The translations under genes and the position numbers were made by a program. DNA of 64,000 nt, from the NCBI GenBank assembly GCA_002021875.1, contig CP018627.1:186001-250000 (forward strand). The letters are read 5' to 3'. The notes below the pieces were generated by a model, which was given only the letters and a program-made list of their open reading frames with translations, did not search any database and was not told where the DNA came from. This document shows, one piece after another, positions 58,647-64,000 of this stretch (its first letter is position 1; every line of letters starts with the position of its first letter). This stretch comes from Streptomyces hygroscopicus (lineage in GTDB: Bacteria > Actinomycetota > Actinomycetes > Streptomycetales > Streptomycetaceae).

Positions 58647-58675
58647 GGTCGGGCGCGCGCTGCTCGCGCCCGACC
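58647..58675 (+). terminator. Attenuating hairpin between precursor and lanB
   Basis: A perfect 11-bp stem (58647-58657 with 58665-58675, loop CGCTGCT) lies 13 bp after the precursor stop and 31 bp before the lanB start. Placement is typical of partial terminators that make more precursor than enzyme mRNA. Confidence 0.75.
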
Positions 58676-58706
58676 TCCCTGATCGGTGCTCTCGAAGGGA
58701 CGGCTG

Positions 58707-61559
58707 ATGCGCAGGCTCTTCGACTCCCACTCCATGGCGATGGCCCGGATCCCGTTGCGCCCCTTCCTCCATCCCGACGGCAGTGACTGCGGCGATCTAT
58801 TGGAGGAAGCGGTCTTCATGGCCAGCCGGAGCGCTGCGCGGGCCGCTGCCGAGGCCACGGAGAGCGGACGAGTGACGCGCTGCGCCTACGATCTGCGCTC
58901 CCGACTCCGTACCACCCCGCACGGGGTGTTCGCCGGGGTCGCCCCCGCTGTGCTCACAGCCGCTTCTCCCACCATGTGGCTGGGGGAAGCCCACCGGGCC
59001 GTCACTGCGCTCAGCCCCACCTGGCTGACCGAAATAGCAAACCGGCTGCTCCATGACGAGCCTGATCTGCTGCCCGCGCTCACCCTGACCGCCGCGTCCT
59101 CAGCCACCGCCAGAGGGGACCGGCTGGAGATCGAGCATGCCGTCTCCACGGGGGCACGGTTTGCCAGCGTGCGCGCCACCGAGGTCTCGCGCTGGCTGCT
59201 GGAAGCCAGCCGCGACGGGGCGTCAGCTGCTGCCCTTCTCGCGGAACTTCTCCGCCGCCATCCGGGCGCCGCCCCGCAGAAGGCTGCCCGCGCCATGCTC
59301 GACATGATCGATACCGGTCTGCTGTGGACCAACCTGCTCCCCGCCGACCTGCGCGCGGCCCCGCTGGAGCACCTGCTGGACAAGCTCCCGGCCACAGCGT
59401 CAGCACGGACTCTGCTGACTCATCTGGGCGGTCTGCTGGAGCAGTGCGATGCGCACCCGCCCGGCGCCTTGCAGAGGCGGAAGCTGCTGGCAGAGGCCCG
59501 GGACCTGGCCGACACGCTGCACCACACAAGCCGGCCGCTGGCCGTGGACACCCTCGCCGACGCCGAGATCGCCTTGCCTCCCGCGGTGGGCGAGCAAGCC
59601 GCCGTAGCCGCCTCATTACTGTGGCGGATCGGTCACCGAACCGGCCCACTGACGGAGTATCACCGGCGCTTCTGCGCCGCTTACGGCCGCCAGCGGCTCG
59701 TGCCGCTGCTGGACGCTCTCGACCCCGTCACCGGTCTCGGCCCACCCGGCCCTCACGACGCGATCGGTACCGACGAGGCACCCGACCCGCGTCGCACCGC
59801 TGCCCTGGCCAGGCTGCTCGCCGACGCCCTGTCAGACGGCAAGGGCGAACTCGTCCTCACCGAGCAGCACATCGACCAGCTCGCCAATCCCTCGCCCCTG
59901 CCGCCGCCGTGCACCGCCGAGATCCACGTCCAACTGCTGCGCGGGGCGAACGGACTGCGCATCGCGGTCTGCCCCGGCACGGGCTCCCAGAACGCCGGAG
60001 CCGCCCCCGGCCGCTGGATACGGTGGCTCCCCGGCCTCGCCCCTCGTGAGGAGACCGACACCGGCGGCGGACCCATGATCGCGGAAATCGTCTGCCGCCC
60101 CCGCACCTCCGTCGGCGCACTGGCCGTCGAGACCGGCTGCGCACCCTGGCGCATCCCGCTCGACGTTCCCGCCCGGCCCGGTGATCTCCTCCCCCACGAC
60201 CTCGCCGTCACCACTACCGGGACCCATCTGCAACTGTGGTCCACTCGCCACCACAGGCCAGTTATACCCGTGCTCTACAGCCGCCTCGCGCCCCGGCTCC
60301 TGCCGCCGGCCGCGTACTTGCTCCACCTTCTGGGCCATGCCGGAACCCGGCCGTGGCACCCCTGGAACTGGGGCCCGCTGTTCTGCTGGCCCTACACCCC
60401 GCGCGTGCGCTACCGCGACATCCTTCTCGCCCCCGCACGCTGGCGATTGCCCAACTCCCTCTCCACGACCGCGAACCACCGCTCCGCCTTCGAAACCAAC
60501 CTGCTGGCCTGGCGCACCAGCACTCGCCCCACGCCCCCGTCCGTACTGGTCGCTGAGGAGGCCGACCGCCGCCTCCCCCTCGACCTGCGCCAAGCCGGGC
60601 AGCGCGAGCTGCTGCGCCGCAGCATCCACCGCGGCACCCGGGCTCTGGCCGAACCCTTCGCAGCACCCGAGGAACTGGCCGTGGTCGATGGTCCAAACGG
60701 CGGCCGCCACCTGATCGACCTCGTCGTCCCCCTCACACGGCGCCACACCCCACATCACACGCCGTCCGACCCGCGCCACGCACTGCGCGCTGCGGGCACC
60801 GGCACCCACCTGCCCGGCAGCAACTGGCTTTCAGCCGCTCTCTCCGCACCCGGCCACCTCCACAACACCGTCCTCGCCGAACTCGCCCCGCTGCTGACCA
60901 ACCTCCCCGACGACGTCGACCGCTGGTTCTGGCTGCGCTACACCACACCGGCCCTCGGACCCCACCTGCGCCTGCGCTTCCACGCCGAACCCCACACGCT
61001 CGCCACCCGCATCCAGCCACAACTCGCCCGCCTCGCCGACCGGCTACATCAGCGCAGGCTGCTCGGCTCCAGCGCTCTGCGCCTGGAGCCGTATGAACAG
61101 GAGATCGAGCGCTACGGCGGGCCTCAGGCCATCACCGCAGTCGAAGACCTCTTCTGCGCCGACAGTCGTCTCGCCCTGGCCGCCCTCCCCCATACCGAGG
61201 ACGTGCGCCTTCTCGCCGCCGCTGCCAGCGCTGCCGAGATCGCCCGCACCCTTGCACCCGGCCAGCCCCACTCCGCCCTCGGCCCTGGCCGCCTCACCCA
61301 AGACCAGCGCCGCCACCGTGACGCCCTCCGCCCCCGCCTCGCTGACGCCTCCAACGCGCTCATTCCCGCCAATCTCGCCCCTGCCTACGCAGAGCGACGC
61401 GCCGCACTGATCGCCTATCGCGACGCCGTTCCCCAGCAGTCCGCCGCCCAGTGCGCCAGCGATGTCATCCACATGCACGCCAACCGCATGCTCACCGTCG
61501 ACCCAGGAATCGAACAGATCATGCGGACCCTGGCCGCCGACTTCCTGCACCGCCGATGA
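58707..61559 (+). CDS. Full-length class I lanthipeptide dehydratase LanB
   Basis: A 950-residue LanB with both catalytic parts. The N-terminal glutamylation domain (about 10-660) includes RLRTTPHGVFAGVAP, the conserved TPxGxFAG motif. The C-terminal glutamate-elimination domain (about 690-945) has GSNWLSAALSAPGHLHNTVL, DRWFWLRYTTPALGPHLRLR and LEPYEQEIERYGG followed by FCADS. It uses glutamyl-tRNA to dehydrate Ser and Thr of the precursor. ATG 58707 follows GAAGGGA; a longer frame begins at 58686. Its stop overlaps the lanC start. Length and both domains show it is complete, not split as in thiopeptide loci. Confidence 0.92.
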   Translation: MRRLFDSHSMAMARIPLRPFLHPDGSDCGDLLEEAVFMASRSAARAAAEATESGRVTRCAYDLRSRLRTTPHGVFAGVAPAVLTAASPTMWLGEAHRAVTALSPTWLTEIANRLLHDEPDLLPALTLTAASSATARGDRLEIEHAVSTGARFASVRATEVSRWLLEASRDGASAAALLAELLRRHPGAAPQKAARAMLDMIDTGLLWTNLLPADLRAAPLEHLLDKLPATASARTLLTHLGGLLEQCDAHPPGALQRRKLLAEARDLADTLHHTSRPLAVDTLADAEIALPPAVGEQAAVAASLLWRIGHRTGPLTEYHRRFCAAYGRQRLVPLLDALDPVTGLGPPGPHDAIGTDEAPDPRRTAALARLLADALSDGKGELVLTEQHIDQLANPSPLPPPCTAEIHVQLLRGANGLRIAVCPGTGSQNAGAAPGRWIRWLPGLAPREETDTGGGPMIAEIVCRPRTSVGALAVETGCAPWRIPLDVPARPGDLLPHDLAVTTTGTHLQLWSTRHHRPVIPVLYSRLAPRLLPPAAYLLHLLGHAGTRPWHPWNWGPLFCWPYTPRVRYRDILLAPARWRLPNSLSTTANHRSAFETNLLAWRTSTRPTPPSVLVAEEADRRLPLDLRQAGQRELLRRSIHRGTRALAEPFAAPEELAVVDGPNGGRHLIDLVVPLTRRHTPHHTPSDPRHALRAAGTGTHLPGSNWLSAALSAPGHLHNTVLAELAPLLTNLPDDVDRWFWLRYTTPALGPHLRLRFHAEPHTLATRIQPQLARLADRLHQRRLLGSSALRLEPYEQEIERYGGPQAITAVEDLFCADSRLALAALPHTEDVRLLAAAASAAEIARTLAPGQPHSALGPGRLTQDQRRHRDALRPRLADASNALIPANLAPAYAERRAALIAYRDAVPQQSAAQCASDVIHMHANRMLTVDPGIEQIMRTLAADFLHRR

Positions 61560-62782
61560 GCACCACCATCGACGCCCAGGCCGCCGCGTGCGCATTGGAC
61601 ATCGCGCGCGACCTGCGCATCCCCGGCGACGTGGCCGCTTCCATATCGGACCGGGCCGCCCACACCCTGTGCTACGGGCTCGCCGGCACCGCCCTCCTGC
61701 ACGCCTGCCTCGCCGAGACCGAACCCGGCTCAGCCACCACGGCCGCGGCCCACTGGGACGCCACCGCCCGCACGTTGGCCAAGGCGCCTGCGGACGGCAT
61801 CCACACCGGTCCCGGAGCCCTCGCTGCCTCCCTGATCATCGGTACCGGCTACCTTCCCTCTCGCGACCCTCACCAGGCCCTGCTGCCCCGCGCCACAGCC
61901 TGGCTCTCCGCCCGCGCCACCGCACTCGCTCACCATCACCACCATCGCGCCGCCCGCACAGAAGCCACCCCTTGGGCGGTCTACGACGCCATCAAGGGGC
62001 TCACCGGCATCGGCCGCGTCCTTCTCGCCGCCCACAACCGCGGACACCGCGCCGACGCCGAACCAGGACTACGCGCGACCCTAACGGCCCTTACCCACAT
62101 GATCCTCACCCCCGTCGGAACCCGCCCGGGCTGGTGGCTTCCCGCCACCCTTCACCCACCCACCGTCAACATCCCGCCCTCCGGCGCCGCCACCACCGGT
62201 CTCGCTCACGGCATCGCCGGACCTCTCGCTCTCCTGGCCACAGCTCAACGAGCCGGACACACCGTTCCAGGGCAACCCGACGCAATCCACACCGCAGCCC
62301 AGTGGCTCCTCACCTGGCAAACCCCCGAAAACACCTGGCCACCCCACATCAGCGGGAACGTCTTGGATAACAGCTCAGGAGGAACTGCCCCCGTCACAGG
62401 ACGCACCACCGCCTGGTGCTACGGCACCCCCGGCATCGGCGCCGCTCTCGCCAGCGCTGGCCACGCCCTTGATCTCCCGGCACTCAACCGCGCCGCTACT
62501 ACAGCCATGAACGCCCTCGCCGCACAGCCGCCCGAAGACTGGGACACCGAAGGCACCGCCCTCTGCCATGGCAGCGCCGGCATCCTTCAAAGCGCCCTCC
62601 GCCTCTCCTGCCGCCCTTTGGCAGACCGCGCCGCTCACATCACACTGACCTCCGCCGTGACCTCACGCCCGCACGGATTCCTCACCGGCCGAACCGGTAC
62701 CGCATTGGCCCTCGCCAACCTCAGCGGCCTACTGCCAGCCAGCCCGGCCAATGCCTGGGACTGCCTCGTCCTGCTGTCCTAG
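61556..62782 (+). CDS. Lanthipeptide cyclase LanC
   Basis: A 408-residue zinc cyclase that joins Cys thiols to dehydrated residues. Zinc ligands are in TAWCYGTPGIG (Cys288) and LCHGSAGIL (Cys337, His338); GLAHGIAGPLALLA (about 215) is the catalytic His region. ATG overlaps the lanB stop (ATGA). It ends in DCLVLLS. Last gene of the lanthipeptide operon; no transporter or protease follows. Confidence 0.9.
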   Translation: MSTTIDAQAAACALDIARDLRIPGDVAASISDRAAHTLCYGLAGTALLHACLAETEPGSATTAAAHWDATARTLAKAPADGIHTGPGALAASLIIGTGYLPSRDPHQALLPRATAWLSARATALAHHHHHRAARTEATPWAVYDAIKGLTGIGRVLLAAHNRGHRADAEPGLRATLTALTHMILTPVGTRPGWWLPATLHPPTVNIPPSGAATTGLAHGIAGPLALLATAQRAGHTVPGQPDAIHTAAQWLLTWQTPENTWPPHISGNVLDNSSGGTAPVTGRTTAWCYGTPGIGAALASAGHALDLPALNRAATTAMNALAAQPPEDWDTEGTALCHGSAGILQSALRLSCRPLADRAAHITLTSAVTSRPHGFLTGRTGTALALANLSGLLPASPANAWDCLVLLS

Positions 62783-63365
62783 TTGTGACGCCTGGCACTG
62801 CCTGATTCTCGTTCCAATACGAGCTGCGCACCACGATAAAGATCAGAAGGGCCTCAGAAGCTGTGAAGAAGCCCCGTGTGGACGTGAGTGCCAGCCCGCT
62901 GAGCTGCACGAGTAGCTCGACGGGCCGTTCATGAAATCCTGCGTGCCTCTGATTCCTTGATCATTCGCTGAAGCCGATACCTTAGGCCAGCTCTACGACA
63001 AGACGGGCCTGTCTTCGACAGTAAACGCACCGCCCATGCCGTAAGCCGCTCATTCCCAGGGAGAATAGCTTGCCCACGTCCCACAACCCTCGCCTCGGCC
63101 CTCTGGGCGCCCCACCCGTGGCTCGACCGTCATTCTGCGTGCTTCGGTACGGGTGCGACGCTTCACGCAGACCTTGATCATATGACCACCAGGCTTCGCA
63201 ACGGCCAGCACGGTGACCGCTTTTGAACGTTCCAGGATGAATTTCGACTGCTGTACGAACTCCGCACAATGTGAAATGGGCCTGTCAAACGAGGGGCTCT
63301 GTCAGACTTTCGGGTCTGTCACGTAGTCGGCTCTGTCTCACATTCGGTGGTGACGGAGCGTGCCG
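62783..63365. other. Region between lanC and ISL3 transposase, no gene
   Basis: About 580 bp without a supportable gene in either strand. GGCTCTGTC occurs at 63296-63304 and 63330-63338, likely part of the left end of the ISL3-type element. GC content falls a little compared with the lan genes. Confidence 0.4.
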
Positions 63366-64000
63366 CTATCCGAGGAGGATGCGGTGGCGAAGGAGGGTGA
63401 AGCCTGCTCGTCCGTGCATCTGGCGCGCGATGCGCTTGGTCTTGGTGTTGACACCCTCGGTGGGGCCGTTGCTGTACGGAAGCGTGAGCGCGGCGACCAC
63501 GGCGTCGCGGTCCCGCTCCAGGCCCCGGGTGAAGGCCCGCAGATGAGGCAGATCGGCTGCACGGACCCGGACGATCCAGCGCGAGAGCCCGTCGGCATTT
63601 TCTGCGCAAGGCGTCAGGAGTTCGGCGTAGCCACGGACAACGGCGGCCAGTTGGGTCATCTCGGGGCATGCTGCGGTGATTCGCGCCAGCAGATCGCGCT
63701 GCTCGGCCTTGAGGTTGTCGGGCCTGGTGAGGATCATCCGGGCGAGTCGGCGCGGGGAGATGTGGCAGCGTTCAGCGTCCGCGCGGCCTTGGTTGATATT
63801 CTTTTGCTGGAGGTTCAGGCAGCCGGTGAACCCGAGGGGCTTGATCTCTTCGAAGAGGTGGCTGACGGGGACGGCGGGGTCCTCGGTGCGACGTTTGCGC
63901 AGGTGCTCGCGGTAGGGGTCGACGAGGCTGGCACGGTACTTGGGGACGCGGAGCATCCGCTCGGGCCGGTCGGCTCGCGCGTAGCGTTTGACGGTGTTCA
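63366..64000 (-). CDS. ISL3-family transposase, partial at the window edge
   Basis: The last 211 residues of an ISL3 DDE transposase. HLFEEIKPLGFTGCLNLQQK, then SPRRLARMILTRPDNL and LPYSNGPTEGVNTKTKRIAR (the conserved NGPxEGxNxxxK end) are diagnostic. The frame is open to base 64000, so the start lies outside the window. The copy looks intact so far. Confidence 0.88.
   Translation of the reverse strand, partial: NTVKRYARADRPERMLRVPKYRASLVDPYREHLRKRRTEDPAVPVSHLFEEIKPLGFTGCLNLQQKNINQGRADAERCHISPRRLARMILTRPDNLKAEQRDLLARITAACPEMTQLAAVVRGYAELLTPCAENADGLSRWIVRVRAADLPHLRAFTRGLERDRDAVVAALTLPYSNGPTEGVNTKTKRIARQMHGRAGFTLLRHRILLG

Noticed and set aside
58686-58706. ATG at 58686 as the LanB start
   Set aside because: It overlaps the region right after the attenuator hairpin, has no RBS, and homologues typically begin near the RRLFDSHS segment.
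62982-63269. Minus-strand ORF after lanC
   Set aside because: No RBS, composition unlike genes here, and no recognisable motif.

Overview
The window is high-GC actinobacterial DNA. Codon use, secreted plant-polysaccharide hydrolases, CebR-type operators, a SpoIIE/HATPase regulator and lanthipeptide machinery all point to Streptomyces or a close relative. It reads as an accessory, arm-like region. Intact operons alternate with stretches of gene debris: truncated genes, frameshifted genes and remnants of at least six transposase or recombinase types. No rRNA, tRNA or CRISPR array was seen.

Layout. 0.1-5.3 kb: plant-wall degradation, with a GH10 xylanase, a frameshifted esterase-like hydrolase, a possible arabinofuranosidase remnant, a LacI regulator, three CebR-like boxes and a GH6 endoglucanase. 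5.4-5.9 kb: hydrolase and transposase fragments. 5.95-8.9 kb: three-gene operon of two unrecognised proteins and a Dyp-type heme peroxidase. 9.5-13.4 kb: DJ-1/PfpI protein, VOC protein, beta-propeller, NTF2-like protein and LysR regulator, all on the minus strand. 13.5-14.9 kb: debris. 14.9-17.2 kb: MFS exporter and XRE-cupin regulator, divergent from a GNAT acetyltransferase. 17.4-19.1 kb: broken tyrosine recombinase and a transposase tail. 19.1-21.3 kb: SpoIIE-type phosphatase.

21.7-40.6 kb is a coherent catabolic island. It has two IclR regulators, two complete CUT2 (ribose-type) ABC importers, an SDR, an aldehyde dehydrogenase, a PRISE-type reductase, a flavin monooxygenase with an extra N-terminal domain, an NAD-epimerase, a MarR regulator, a small monooxygenase and a split transketolase. 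A 15-bp motif, TRGAC-N5-GTCCG, lies upstream of both IclR genes and of the transketolase pair, and so ties the ends of the island together. The substrate cannot be named from sequence.

40.6-47.5 kb is mostly debris (LysR, FtsX and possible HEAT fragments; Tn3, IS630, IS4 and IS3 elements) around a TetR/VOC pair that shares a perfect concentric palindrome. 47.8-52.6 kb: acyl-CoA synthetase, acyl-CoA dehydrogenase and SDR, divergent from a GAF-LuxR regulator. 52.8-56.5 kb: NmrA-like protein behind two TetR-type operator sites, a broken SnoaL-like gene, a truncated clavaminate-synthase-like oxygenase and a membrane protein.

57.1-62.8 kb is an FxLD-type class I lanthipeptide locus: a PCMT-like methyltransferase, a 68-residue precursor with an FDLD motif and an Asp-Gly inside a predicted ring, a full-length LanB dehydratase and a LanC cyclase. 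No transporter or leader protease is in view. The window ends inside an ISL3-type transposase.
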